A DNA stretch of 64,000 nucleotides from Myxococcus stipitatus. GTDB taxonomy: Bacteria; Myxococcota; Myxococcia; Myxococcales; Myxococcaceae. Below the pieces are notes generated by a model. It saw only the letters and a program-made list of their open reading frames with translations. It was not told the DNA's origin and ran no database searches. Numbering within the stretch: the stretch's first letter is position 1; the number at the start of each line of letters is the position of its first letter. Shown one piece after another: positions 53,790 through 64,000 of the stretch. A program made the translations under genes and the position numbers. The DNA lies in contig NZ_CP147913.1 in NCBI RefSeq assembly GCF_037414475.1, positions 6,198,001 to 6,262,000 of the forward strand, in the 5' to 3' direction.

Positions 53790-54232
53790 CTACTGCCGCG
53801 GAGCCGGGGTCGGCTCCGGCGGGGTCTGGGGGGCGGGAGCGGGGGCGTTCTGCTTGGTGATGACCGACTTCTTGGCCTCATCCAGGCTGGGATGAGCCTT
53901 GACACCCGGCTGGTCGCCCCAGCCCGCCTCGAGCGACTGCTGCTGGCCGCCGATCTTCTCCTCGGCGTGCCAGTCCTGCTCGAACAGGCGCTGGTTGACG
54001 ATGCCCACCTCGTACTGCCCCATGGCCGCCGGGCGCGGAGGAGGACCGTCCGGCTGGGCCTCCTTCATGGTGCGCACCTGGATGGTATAAGCCCAGACGA
54101 TACCCACCGCGAAGATGGCCAGCGAGCCGAAGCCGATGCCCAGCAGCTTGCTCATCACGATGTGGTCTTCCTCGGCCGCCACACCGTGGGCGCCGACGAT
54201 GACCCGCGATTCCGTCTCAACCTGAGTCTTCT

Positions 54233-54236
<4 letters not shown>
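53790..54236 (-). CDS. Small membrane protein of the alternative complex III operon
   Basis: 148 residues. N-terminal cytoplasmic segment, one membrane helix (LLGIGFGSLAIFAVGIVWAYTIQ), then a periplasmic part with GIVNQRLFEQDWHAEEK and an Ala/Pro/Gln-rich end. Starts in an ATGA overlap with actF and ends 35 bp before sco. No cofactor motif. By position it may be an extra ACIII subunit (like ActG/ActH of other bacteria) or an assembly factor. Confidence 0.7.
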
Positions 54237-55467
<1,231 letters not shown>

Positions 55468-55471
<4 letters not shown>

Positions 55472-56061
55472 CGGTTCTCCTGCGGGACGGAGTTGTGTCC
55501 GCCCGTACGGGTGTTGCGGGCCTCCTGAAGGGCTCGCACGTAGGCGACCACGGCCCAGCGCTCGCGCACGTCGAGCTCACCGGAGAAGGACGGCATCACG
55601 CCGTAGCCCTCGTTGATGGCCGTGTAGAAGTGGCCCGCGGGCTTGCTCTCGAGGTCCAAGAGGGACGGCGGCAGGCGGAGCGCCATGTTCTCCGCCACCA
55701 CGCTGTTGCCGTCGCCGAGCACGCCGTGACACTGCGAGCACACGATGTTGTACTTCTTCTGACCCAAGGTCATCAGGTCGTGGTCCACCTTCACGGGGAT
55801 GGTGGCCACGAGCTGGCCGTTGGCGCGGCCGCTGACGGCCACCTGGCGGGCCACGGGGTCCTTGATTTCCGGGATCCGGTCGTAGCGCTCACGCGGAACG
55901 GTGCCGGCCGGCGGCGTGCGCATGGCACGGCCGTCCGCCCAGAAGCTGGACGCCTCGTAGTACTCGTACTTGGCCTGGTCCTCCATGCGCTGGAGGAACT
56001 CGGAGGGGACATCGCAGCCCGACAGCGCGACGAGCCCGGCGGCGGGGATGAGCCACCTCAT
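55468..56061 (-). CDS. actE: Alternative complex III monoheme cytochrome ActE
   Basis: 197 residues. Lipoprotein signal (AAGLVALSGC, Cys16), YEYYEASSFWADGRAMRTPPAGTVPRE in parts (an ACIII signature), heme site IVCSQCHGVLGDG and axial Met in YGVMPSFSGELD. Carries electrons from the complex towards the caa3 oxidase on the periplasmic face. Overlaps actD and actF by 4 bases each. Confidence 0.93.
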
Positions 56062-56603
56062 TCCTTCTCTCCCGTGACGACGGTCACCTGGGTGGCACCC
56101 AGGGCCTTGAGCTGGTCAATGACGGCCGACGCGTCCTGGCCCGTGGCGTGCGGCACGCTCAGCCAGTAGCCGTGCGTGGACGCGGTGCGGAAGGCCTCGG
56201 ACTCGAAGACCGGGTGATACGGCTGCGGCAGCTTGCTCAGCCCCAGGAGGCCAAAGAAGATGCCGAACGCGGCGAAGAGCACGCTCAGCTCGAACGTGAT
56301 GGGCACCCACGCCGGCAGCGACAGCAGCGGACGGCCGCCGACGTTGATGGGGTAGTCGTAGGTGTTCATCCAGGTCTGCATGGCGAGCGCCGTGGTGAGA
56401 CCGGTGAGCCCGCCGCACAGGGCGATGAAGGGGACCTTCGAGGGGGGCAGGCCCAGGGCCTCCGAGCCGCCATGCAGCGGGTACGGAGAGTAGGTGTCCA
56501 TCCCCTGGAAGCCCTTCTCGCGCATCTGGCGAGTGGCATCCACGAGGACATCTGGCGTCTCGAACTCGGCCAGCACCCAGGAATCGAGGACAGTGGCTTC
56601 CAT
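56058..56603 (-). CDS. actD: Alternative complex III subunit ActD (DUF3341)
   Basis: 181 residues. N-terminal soluble part with TYSPYPLHG (an ActD signature), two membrane helices (FIALCGGLTGLTTALAMQTW, WVPITFELSVLFAAFGIFFGLL), and a C-terminal soluble domain ending QLKALGATQVTVVTGEKE. No cofactor. Links ActC and ActF in the complex. Starts 4 bases after actC and overlaps actE. Confidence 0.92.
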   Translation of the reverse strand: MEATVLDSWVLAEFETPDVLVDATRQMREKGFQGMDTYSPYPLHGGSEALGLPPSKVPFIALCGGLTGLTTALAMQTWMNTYDYPINVGGRPLLSLPAWVPITFELSVLFAAFGIFFGLLGLSKLPQPYHPVFESEAFRTASTHGYWLSVPHATGQDASAVIDQLKALGATQVTVVTGEKE

Positions 56604-56607
56604 GACT

Positions 56608-58008
<1,401 letters not shown>

Positions 58009-58010
58009 GG

Positions 58011-61000
58011 CTAGTGGCTTCCTTCCTTCGTCGCGGCGGGGGCCGGCTCGAGGGCGGTATTCGGGTTGCGCACGCGGATGAGGTGCGCGGTGCGAGGCCG
58101 CGTCCCCAGCTCATGCAGGAGCTTGTAGGCGCGGAAGTCCTCGTGGAGCTTGCTGACAAGCTGCTGCTTGTCGTTCAGCGAGCCGAAGACGATGGCCTGG
58201 GCGGCGCACGTCTGCTGGCACGCCGTCTTGAGGTCCGCTTCCTTGATGAGGTGCTTGTGGATGCGCGCGTCGATGCGGGCGCGCTCGATGCGCTGCACGC
58301 AGTACGTGCACTTCTCCATGACGCCGCGGTTGCGCACCGTGACGTCCGGGTTCATCAGCATCTTCTCGGTGGCCGTCTTGCCCGCGGTGTAGTGCAGGTA
58401 GTTGAAGCGGCGGACCTTGTAGGGGCAGTTGTTGGAGCAGTACCGGGTGCCGACGCAGCGGTTGTACACCATGTCGTTCAGGCCCTCGTCCGAGTGCACG
58501 GTGGCGTTCACCGGGCACACGTACTCGCAGGGGGCCTTCTCGCAGTGCACGCACATGACCGGCTGCATGACCATCTTCGGGTCGCTCTCGCTTCCCGTGA
58601 AGTAGCGGTCGATGCGCAGCCAGTTCATCTCGCGGCTGCGGGCCACCTGCTCCTTGCCCACGACGGGGATGTTGTTCTCCGCCTGGCAGGCCACCACGCA
58701 CGCGCTGCAACCGGTGCAGCGGGTGAGGTCAATGGCCATGCCCCACTTGTACTGCTCCTTGTCGTAGTCGAAGGCCGGCAGGTTGTCCTGGACGCCGAAC
58801 TTCAACTCACCCTTCACGCGGTGGAGCGTGAACTCGACCTTCTTGCGCTCGTGCTCCGCCAGCGCCTCGGGCTTGAAGAGCTCCGTCACCGTCATGTCCA
58901 GCGCGAGGGGGCGGTCCTCCATGCGCCAGTGCGTCTGGGTCAGGCTGAACTTGTGGCTGCCGCGCACCTTGGCGAGCGTGGCACCGCCGTCGAACCAGAG
59001 CGCCTTGCTGGTGCGCAGCGGGTTGACGTTGAAGCCCACGCCCTTGGCGACCTGCTCATGCAGGCCGTTGCGGCCGTAGCCCATCGCGACGGTGATGGTG
59101 CCGTCCGCGTGGCCAGGGACAATCCACACCGGGACCATGAGCTTCTGGCCCGCGTAGTTCAGCTCCGCCAGGTCACCGGCGGCCAGGGTCAGCGCCTTCG
59201 CCGTGTCCGGCGAAATCAGGGCGGCGTTGTCCCAGGTCATCTTGGTGATGGGCTCGGGCAGCTCCTGGAGCCAGGAGTTGTTGCCGAAGCGGCCGTCGTA
59301 GACCTTGTAGTCCAGGACGAAGTTCAGCTCGAGGTCGCCCGAGGCCGGGGGCGTGTAGCCCGTGACCAGGGCACCGGCGGCGCCGAAGTCGGGCGCGGTG
59401 GTGACCTTCGCCGTCTGCGTGTTCTCGATGATGCCCTGGGCGACCCAGGACTCCCAGCGGGCCTCGAAGTCGGCCGCGTGGCCGCCCTGGGTCTGCCAGT
59501 AGTCGCGCACCATCTGGTAGGCGGGGCGCGGGGACTCGTCCAGGAACAGCCCGAGCAGCTCCAGCTCCGGCATGCCGCTGAAGAGCGGCTGGATGAGCGG
59601 CTGGGCGATGGCGACGGTGCCGTCCACCGCGCGGCCGTCGCTCCACGTCTCCAGCGGGTGCGCCGCAGGGATAAACCAGTCGGTGTGCTCGCTGGTCTCG
59701 TCCTCGTAGAGGCCCGTGTAGATGACGTTGAGCTTGGCGCGGTTCGGGTGGTCCTTGCTGAGCACCTTGGCCAGGCCCACGTCGGCCGGCAGGGTGTAGA
59801 CCGGGTTGTAGGCGGTGATGACCAGGGTGTCGACGTTGCCCGCCTCGATCTCCTCCACCAGCGCGCGAACCGCAGCCTGGCTGCTGGCCTCGCCGATGGG
59901 GGACTGGACGTACGTGACGGTCTGGTCGCGGTTGCCGAGCGCGTCGTTGATGGCGTGGGCCAGCGCGTGGACCGCAGCCGGCTGACGCTCACCCGCGATG
60001 ACCAGCGACTTGCCCGGGCCCGCGGCGCGCAGGTCCGCGGCGACGGCCTGCACCCAGTTGTGGTGCTTGGCGTCCAGGGCCGACTTGGCGGCCGCGGCGC
60101 CCGCGAGGGACGCGGCGCTGCCCCCGATGGCCTGGGCCACCGCGGCGGCGAGACCCAGGACCTCCTGGGACTTCATGCGCAGGCGGTGGTCCGCCATGCC
60201 GCCGGTGATGGAGAAGCGGGCCTCCGCCATGTAGAGGCGGTTGAGCTCGCCCATGCGCGGGTCGCGGCGGTTGGCGAAGTCGCGGATGTTGCGCAGGTTG
60301 CCCGGGCAGCTCTCCAGGAAGTCCGCGTCCAGCGACAGGACGACGTTGGCCTGCGCGAAGTTGTAGAGCGCGCTGACGGCCTGGCCGCCGAACAGGGCGC
60401 GCAGCGTCTCCGCCTGGGTGTCCTGGTAGGACGGGGCGCTGACGAAGCGGGCCTGGGGCAGCTTCTTGGCGATGTTGGCGCGCACGTCGGTCGCGGTGGG
60501 CGAACCGTTGGCCTCCGTGAGGAAGCGGATGCGCTTGCCGCCGTTCTCCGTGCCGGCCTTGTTGACCAGCGCGGAGATGCTCTCGCTCAGGGTGCGCTGG
60601 GCGCGGGGCGTCTTGCCCTGACGCAGCACGCGGGCGCGGCTGGGGTCATAGAGCGACAGGAGCCACGCCTGCTCGAAGGTGCAGGCGGCGCCCTGGTTGA
60701 TGGGGTGCTCGGGGTTGCCCTCCACCTTCACGGGGCGACCCTCGCGGGCGGTGATGAGCAGGCCGGAGGTGTTTCCGGACAGCGTCATCGCGGACGCGTA
60801 GTGCAGGGGGTTGCCCGGGGTGAGCTCCGGCGGCGTCTTGGTGTACGGGACGAGCTTCTCGTCCGGCGGCCGGGTGCTGCACGCGGTGGCGCCGGCCAGG
60901 GCCAGCGACGCGCCGAGCAGCTGCATGAACTCGCGGCGGACGAAGCCCGTGGGGGGCAGGTCGGCGCCGGCGGGGAACTCGGGGCGCGTCTCCTCGAGAT

Positions 61001-61199
61001 ACTCGGAGGTGCCCAGCTTCTCCTCGAGGCTGCGCCAATACGTCTGGCCATAGCCGTGCTCGGAGGCGTTCGCGTTGGCCGCGGCGTGCTCCAGTGCCTC
61101 ACCGACGGCGTCGGGAGCCGTGGCGGGCCGGTCCGAGACGACCGGGAGCGCGAAGGAAGAGGATTCCTGCGACGGGGCGCCGTCGCGCTTCGTGTTCAT
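58011..61199 (-). CDS. actB: Alternative complex III Fe-S subunit ActB
   Basis: 1062 residues. Residues 50-60 hold YWRSLEE, an ActB hallmark; a Tat-type segment VRREFMQLLGASLALAG follows at 87-104. The large middle region is the molybdopterin-enzyme fold that lost its cofactor in ACIII. The C-terminal ferredoxin-like part has CTGCSACVVACQAENNIP, CVHCEKAPCEYVCPVNA, CVGTRYCSNNCPYKVRRF and CTYCVQRIERARID, enough Cys for four clusters. Passes electrons from the quinol site to ActA. ATG 61199 overlaps the actA stop; ATG 61208 is an alternative. Confidence 0.94.
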   Translation of the reverse strand: MNTKRDGAPSQESSSFALPVVSDRPATAPDAVGEALEHAAANANASEHGYGQTYWRSLEEKLGTSEYLEETRPEFPAGADLPPTGFVRREFMQLLGASLALAGATACSTRPPDEKLVPYTKTPPELTPGNPLHYASAMTLSGNTSGLLITAREGRPVKVEGNPEHPINQGAACTFEQAWLLSLYDPSRARVLRQGKTPRAQRTLSESISALVNKAGTENGGKRIRFLTEANGSPTATDVRANIAKKLPQARFVSAPSYQDTQAETLRALFGGQAVSALYNFAQANVVLSLDADFLESCPGNLRNIRDFANRRDPRMGELNRLYMAEARFSITGGMADHRLRMKSQEVLGLAAAVAQAIGGSAASLAGAAAAKSALDAKHHNWVQAVAADLRAAGPGKSLVIAGERQPAAVHALAHAINDALGNRDQTVTYVQSPIGEASSQAAVRALVEEIEAGNVDTLVITAYNPVYTLPADVGLAKVLSKDHPNRAKLNVIYTGLYEDETSEHTDWFIPAAHPLETWSDGRAVDGTVAIAQPLIQPLFSGMPELELLGLFLDESPRPAYQMVRDYWQTQGGHAADFEARWESWVAQGIIENTQTAKVTTAPDFGAAGALVTGYTPPASGDLELNFVLDYKVYDGRFGNNSWLQELPEPITKMTWDNAALISPDTAKALTLAAGDLAELNYAGQKLMVPVWIVPGHADGTITVAMGYGRNGLHEQVAKGVGFNVNPLRTSKALWFDGGATLAKVRGSHKFSLTQTHWRMEDRPLALDMTVTELFKPEALAEHERKKVEFTLHRVKGELKFGVQDNLPAFDYDKEQYKWGMAIDLTRCTGCSACVVACQAENNIPVVGKEQVARSREMNWLRIDRYFTGSESDPKMVMQPVMCVHCEKAPCEYVCPVNATVHSDEGLNDMVYNRCVGTRYCSNNCPYKVRRFNYLHYTAGKTATEKMLMNPDVTVRNRGVMEKCTYCVQRIERARIDARIHKHLIKEADLKTACQQTCAAQAIVFGSLNDKQQLVSKLHEDFRAYKLLHELGTRPRTAHLIRVRNPNTALEPAPAATKEGSH

Positions 61200-61858
61200 C
61201 GGTGGCATGTGGAGCAGCTCGTGCGCGAGTGGACGTCGTACTCAGCCTTCAGCTTGTTACCGAGTTCGATAGCCTGGGCCTTGTCCTTGGGCGGGGTCCA
61301 CGTCATCGACGTGATGAACTCCGGCGGACGCAGGTGCGGCTCGGGGTTGCGGTGGCACTCCAGGCACCAGGCCATGGTGAGCGGAGCGAACTGCTCCACC
61401 GCGGCCATCTGGTCCACGCGGCCGTGGCAGCTCGCGCAGCCGACGCCCTTGTTCACGTGGATGGAGTGATTGAAGTAGACGAAGTCGGGCAGGTTGTGGA
61501 CGCGCACCCACTGGATGGGCGCGTCCGCGAAGAAGGCCTTGCGCACCTCGGTGAGGTACGGGCTCTTGTTCCAGACCTGTGCGTGGCAGGACATGCACAC
61601 CGTCGTGGACGGGATGCCCGCTGAGGGCGATTTGTCCACGGAGAAGTGGCAGTACTGACAGTCGATCTTCTCGTCACCCGCGTGATGGCGGTGATCGAAT
61701 TCGATCGGCTGCTCGATGGGCATCTGCTGGCCCGTGACGTACGGGGACCGTACGTACGCCATGAGGCCGCCGATGCCGATGGCGGGCACGGCAAGAAGCG
61801 CCGCGGCGGACAGCCGAGACACCGTGTTCGTCCAGCGTGGAAACAGAGGGCCGCTCAT
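61196..61858 (-). CDS. actA: Alternative complex III pentaheme cytochrome ActA
   Basis: 220 residues. N-terminal membrane anchor (RLSAAALLAVPAIGIGGLMAY), then five CxxCH heme sites: CQYCH, CMSCH, CASCH, CLECH and, at the end, CSTCH. HVNKGVGCASCHG and QMPIEQPIEFDHRHH are family signatures, with His supplying distal ligands. First gene of the operon. ATG 61858 chosen because the anchor follows; the frame to 62113 is Arg-rich and unlikely. Confidence 0.94.
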   Translation of the reverse strand: MSGPLFPRWTNTVSRLSAAALLAVPAIGIGGLMAYVRSPYVTGQQMPIEQPIEFDHRHHAGDEKIDCQYCHFSVDKSPSAGIPSTTVCMSCHAQVWNKSPYLTEVRKAFFADAPIQWVRVHNLPDFVYFNHSIHVNKGVGCASCHGRVDQMAAVEQFAPLTMAWCLECHRNPEPHLRPPEFITSMTWTPPKDKAQAIELGNKLKAEYDVHSRTSCSTCHR

Positions 61859-62330
61859 ACCAGGACCATGGGCAAGGGGGCTTCTACAACTGCGGTGACA
61901 GGAGAGGAGGAAGAGGCGATGGAATGACTGGACGCGGGGAGCGGCAAGGCGGCGATCCCGGCCCCGGTGGGGCGGGTGGGCGGCTCCTGGCGCACGGAAG
62001 GCGATGCAGTCACGTCCAACGAAACCTCTATGGATGTTGCCGCGGGCGGGTCCCTCCTCCTGTCCCAACCCAACGCGGCGCGGGACCATCGACCATCGAC
62101 ACCGCAGTGTCAACCATTCTGATGTTGTGGGCGTGGGATACCACTTCCTCGCGCGGAGGCGGGAAATCGCGGCCCGGACGCAATGAATCTCTCTTCTGGC
62201 GGGCGGAAGTGACGTTGAGTCCCAATCCGCTCACAGCGGATCAACGCGGGGGGCTCGGCATGTCTCACGCGGTGGTACGCGCGGGTTTTTGATGTGACAC
62301 GAGTGTTGGCCCCCGGGGCGTGTCCGCGGC
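61859..62330. other. Regulatory region ahead of the act-cta operon
   Basis: 472 bases. Probably holds the operon promoter (see 62085-62113) and a 220-base leader. No ORF in it has a ribosome site or convincing coding character. Confidence 0.5.
62085..62113 (-). promoter_or_regulatory. Candidate sigma-70 promoter with palindrome
   Basis: On the minus strand TTGACA (62113-62108) is a consensus -35; 17 bases later GATGGT (62090-62085) is only a fair -10. The -35 overlaps the palindrome GACAC-CGCA-GTGTC (62098-62111), and the direct repeat CCATCGAC twice lies just beside it, as expected of an operator. Transcription would start near 62078. Confidence 0.35.
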
Positions 62331-62696
62331 TCACTCGGAGTCCGCGTGCTCGGGTGCCCGCCAGCGTTCGGCGCGGCGGGCCTGGAGCCGTTCGACCAGG
62401 GCTCGGGCGCGGTCGTCCCGGGGGTAGTTGCGGTCATGCCGGCTGCCCTTGCCCTGGTTGCAGCGGGCGCACGCCAGGCCGAGGTTCTCCAGCGCGTCGG
62501 TGCCACCCGCGGTGCGCGGGAGGATGTGTTCGATGGTGGCGCGGCTGATGGGCTCCCCATCCATCCCGACCCATAGGTGGGCATTGCAGTGCAGGCACTT
62601 GCCCAGCCAGGCCTCGCGACCCCGGTGCTCGGTGCGCTCGAAGGTCGTGTCCGTGGCGATGATGGCCAGAATCCTGCGGCGCTTGGAGTCGCTCAC
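62331..62696 (-). CDS. HNH endonuclease
   Basis: 121 residues. CLHC, then TIEHILPRTAGGTDALENL and GLACARCNQGKGSR form a complete HNH site (zinc Cys pairs, His-Glu-His pattern in IEHILP). Start GTG 62696 with GAGGT upstream; the longer frame to 63011 is rejected. Stand-alone small HNH proteins nick or cut DNA; no restriction partner or mobile-element gene is nearby. Confidence 0.8.
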   Translation of the reverse strand: MSDSKRRRILAIIATDTTFERTEHRGREAWLGKCLHCNAHLWVGMDGEPISRATIEHILPRTAGGTDALENLGLACARCNQGKGSRHDRNYPRDDRARALVERLQARRAERWRAPEHADSE

Positions 62697-63009
62697 CCTA
62701 CACCTCGACCACGAAAGGCGCGTGGAAGGGCGGAGGTTCCCGCATGCCCCCGCGCGGCGGGGCGAGCTTGGACGACGTGGCCAGGCTCCGCCAGACCGGG
62801 CCGGTCCCTGGGTTGATGATGACTGCGCCGGGTGGGGCCCTCCGCCTCGGTTCACGATGAGTCCATGAGGCGCGGGCTCTCCGTGGAGGTGGGATGTGGA
62901 GCAGGACTTCTGCGCGCGTGAAGTCAGGCGCGACGGGATGAGGCGGCCTGGGGGTGGGTGTTCCCCGGTGGTTGCGGGGCTGGAGATAATGCGGGGCGGG
63001 GGAGAGGTC
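62697..63009. other. Divergent intergenic region ahead of trpE
   Basis: 313 bases. On the + strand CCCCG-(7)-CGGGG near 62965-62985 is a small hairpin. No Trp-rich leader peptide or antiterminator pair is visible, so no classical attenuator. Confidence 0.45.
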
Positions 63010-64000
63010 ATGACGATGGATGCACAGGAGCGGAAGGCGGCCTATCGCCGGCTCGCGGAGCAGGGTCAGGCGGTCCCGGTCTCGGTGGAGTTGCCGGCGG
63101 ACCTGGACACGCCGCTGTCGGCGTATCTGAAGCTGGGCGGAGGCTCGCGCGGCTTCATTCTGGAGTCGTGCTACGGCGGCGAGCGCTTCGGGCGCTACAG
63201 CCACGTGGGCGCGCATGCCGCGGGGCGGGTCCGGTTGGATTCGCGCGGTGCCACCGTGTGGCGGGGCTCACACGAGGAGCGCCGGGAGGGCAAGCCGCTG
63301 GAGGTCCTGCGGGCGTTGTGGCGCGAGCTCGCGGTGGCGCGGCTGCCGGGCGAGGCCCCATTCCTGGGTGGGCTGGTCGGGTACATGGATTACAACTGTG
63401 TCTCCTGGGTGGAGCCGACCGTCCCGGACCGTCATCCGCGAGACACGTCGTTCCCCGACTCCGAATGGCTGGTGTCCGAGGACTTCGTCACCCACGACTC
63501 CCGCACCGGCACGCTCAAGGTCACCGCCATCGCGCGGCCCTCGCTGCATGGCAGCGTGGCGGCTTCGCTGAAGGACGCGGAGGAGCGCGCTCGGGGCATG
63601 GCGGACCGGCTGCTCAAACCGCTGCCTCCGGAGGCCTATGCGCCCTCGCCGCGCATGAAGGCGGACGCGGACCCGGTGGCTTGCTGGGACCGCGCCAGCT
63701 ACGAGGCCGCGGTGGAGCGCGCGCAGGAATACATCCGCGCGGGCGACATCTTCCAGGTCGTGCTCGCGCGGCGCTTCGAGTCGCGGGGAGCGCCGCCGCC
63801 GCTGTCACTCTATCGGGCGCTGCGCCGGGTGAATCCCTCGCCGTACCTGTTCCTGGTGGAGCTGGGGGAGGCTCGCGCGCTGGTGGGGGCGTCCCCCGAG
63901 TTGCTCGTGCAGGTGCGCGACGGCGACGTGGTGGTGCGACCCATCGCCGGCACGCGGCGGCGCGGCGCTTCCGAGGCCGAGGACCTGGCGCTGGAGAAGG
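63010..64000 (+). CDS. trpE: Anthranilate synthase component I (3' end outside window)
   Basis: First 330 residues. FILESCYGGERFGRYSHVG contains the LLES-type tryptophan feedback site; the chorismate-binding part has YIRAGDIFQVVLARRFES, NPSPYLFLVELGEA, GASPELLVQV and RPIAGTRRRG, all conserved in TrpE/PabB. The length before the catalytic domain and the GDIFQVVL block favour TrpE over PabB. Converts chorismate and ammonia (from TrpG) to anthranilate. GGGGGAG before ATG 63010; ATG 63016 is a close alternative. Confidence 0.9.
   Translation, partial: MTMDAQERKAAYRRLAEQGQAVPVSVELPADLDTPLSAYLKLGGGSRGFILESCYGGERFGRYSHVGAHAAGRVRLDSRGATVWRGSHEERREGKPLEVLRALWRELAVARLPGEAPFLGGLVGYMDYNCVSWVEPTVPDRHPRDTSFPDSEWLVSEDFVTHDSRTGTLKVTAIARPSLHGSVAASLKDAEERARGMADRLLKPLPPEAYAPSPRMKADADPVACWDRASYEAAVERAQEYIRAGDIFQVVLARRFESRGAPPPLSLYRALRRVNPSPYLFLVELGEARALVGASPELLVQVRDGDVVVRPIAGTRRRGASEAEDLALEK

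Noticed and set aside
58014..61469. 1151-residue plus-strand ORF antisense to actB
   Set aside because: Long antisense frames are common at this GC; composition is Arg/Val/Gly/Leu-rich without domains, while actB on the other strand has full Fe-S motifs.
62697..63009. Tryptophan attenuator upstream of trpE
   Set aside because: No short leader peptide with Trp codons and no alternative hairpins; only one 5-bp stem.

Overview
The window comes from a high-GC Gram-negative bacterium of the Myxococcota, most likely a Myxococcus/Corallococcus-type organism. The basis is very high third-position GC, a MYXO-CTERM sorting tail, many secreted lipoproteins, a Ser/Thr kinase, a FibA-like M4 protease and a 12-gene alternative complex III / caa3 oxidase operon. 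Nearly all of it is ordinary chromosome. I see no insertion sequence, prophage, CRISPR array or rRNA operon.

Layout. 1-3756 (-): amino-acid transport block, with a DcaP-type porin between two APC-family permeases. 4300-10984 (-): a tightly packed block of a His-rich SPC-type P1B metal ATPase, two tandem paralogous vWA proteins with acidic/His-rich tails, a protein with three C-terminal WMxDF motifs, and a nucleoside deaminase. 11147-14899 (-): Ser/Thr kinase with two secreted unknowns. 15063-22487: GNAT, ammonium transporter, Cho-like nuclease, VOC protein and GST, lipoprotein, microbial PARG. 22879-33570: PAS histidine kinase, secreted unknown, YqgE/AlgH protein, MocA-like and XdhC Mo-enzyme maturation pair (with a decayed tandem copy of the mocA 5' end), MYXO-CTERM beta-helix protein, AlkX/YcaQ-like glycosylase, quinone-reductase-like MDR protein. 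33571-34139: intergenic region holding a circularly permuted tRNA-Phe-like element. 34140-48969: M4 protease with paired terminators, metallophosphoesterase, pseudo-receiver, XRE regulator, Bax1-XPB nuclease/helicase pair, small transporter, beta-barrel and surface proteins, YheT hydrolase, YkgJ-like protein, GNAT, DUF481 protein. 49057-61858 (-): actABCDEF, a small membrane gene, sco, ctaC, ctaD, ctaE, ctaF. 62331-64000: HNH nuclease and the 5' part of trpE.

How the genes work together. The large operon encodes a quinol-to-oxygen route: ActA-F oxidises quinol and reduces cytochrome c, and the caa3 oxidase reduces oxygen, with Sco for CuA assembly. Subunit I carries YSHPAV where A1-type oxidases carry HPEV, the signature of A2-type enzymes. 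The MocA/XdhC pair serves a molybdenum hydroxylase not in the window. XPB-Bax1, AlkX and the Cho-like protein are three separate DNA-repair functions.

Most noteworthy: at 33726-33804 the 3' half of a canonical tRNA lies upstream of its 5' half. All four stems pair perfectly, the two halves add up to exactly 73 nt, and the element sits inside a 17-bp flanking inverted repeat that would extend the opened anticodon arm. Second: the vWA / P1B-ATPase / WMxDF block, where three adjacent products carry His-rich or acidic-His segments, looks like an undescribed metal-linked system.
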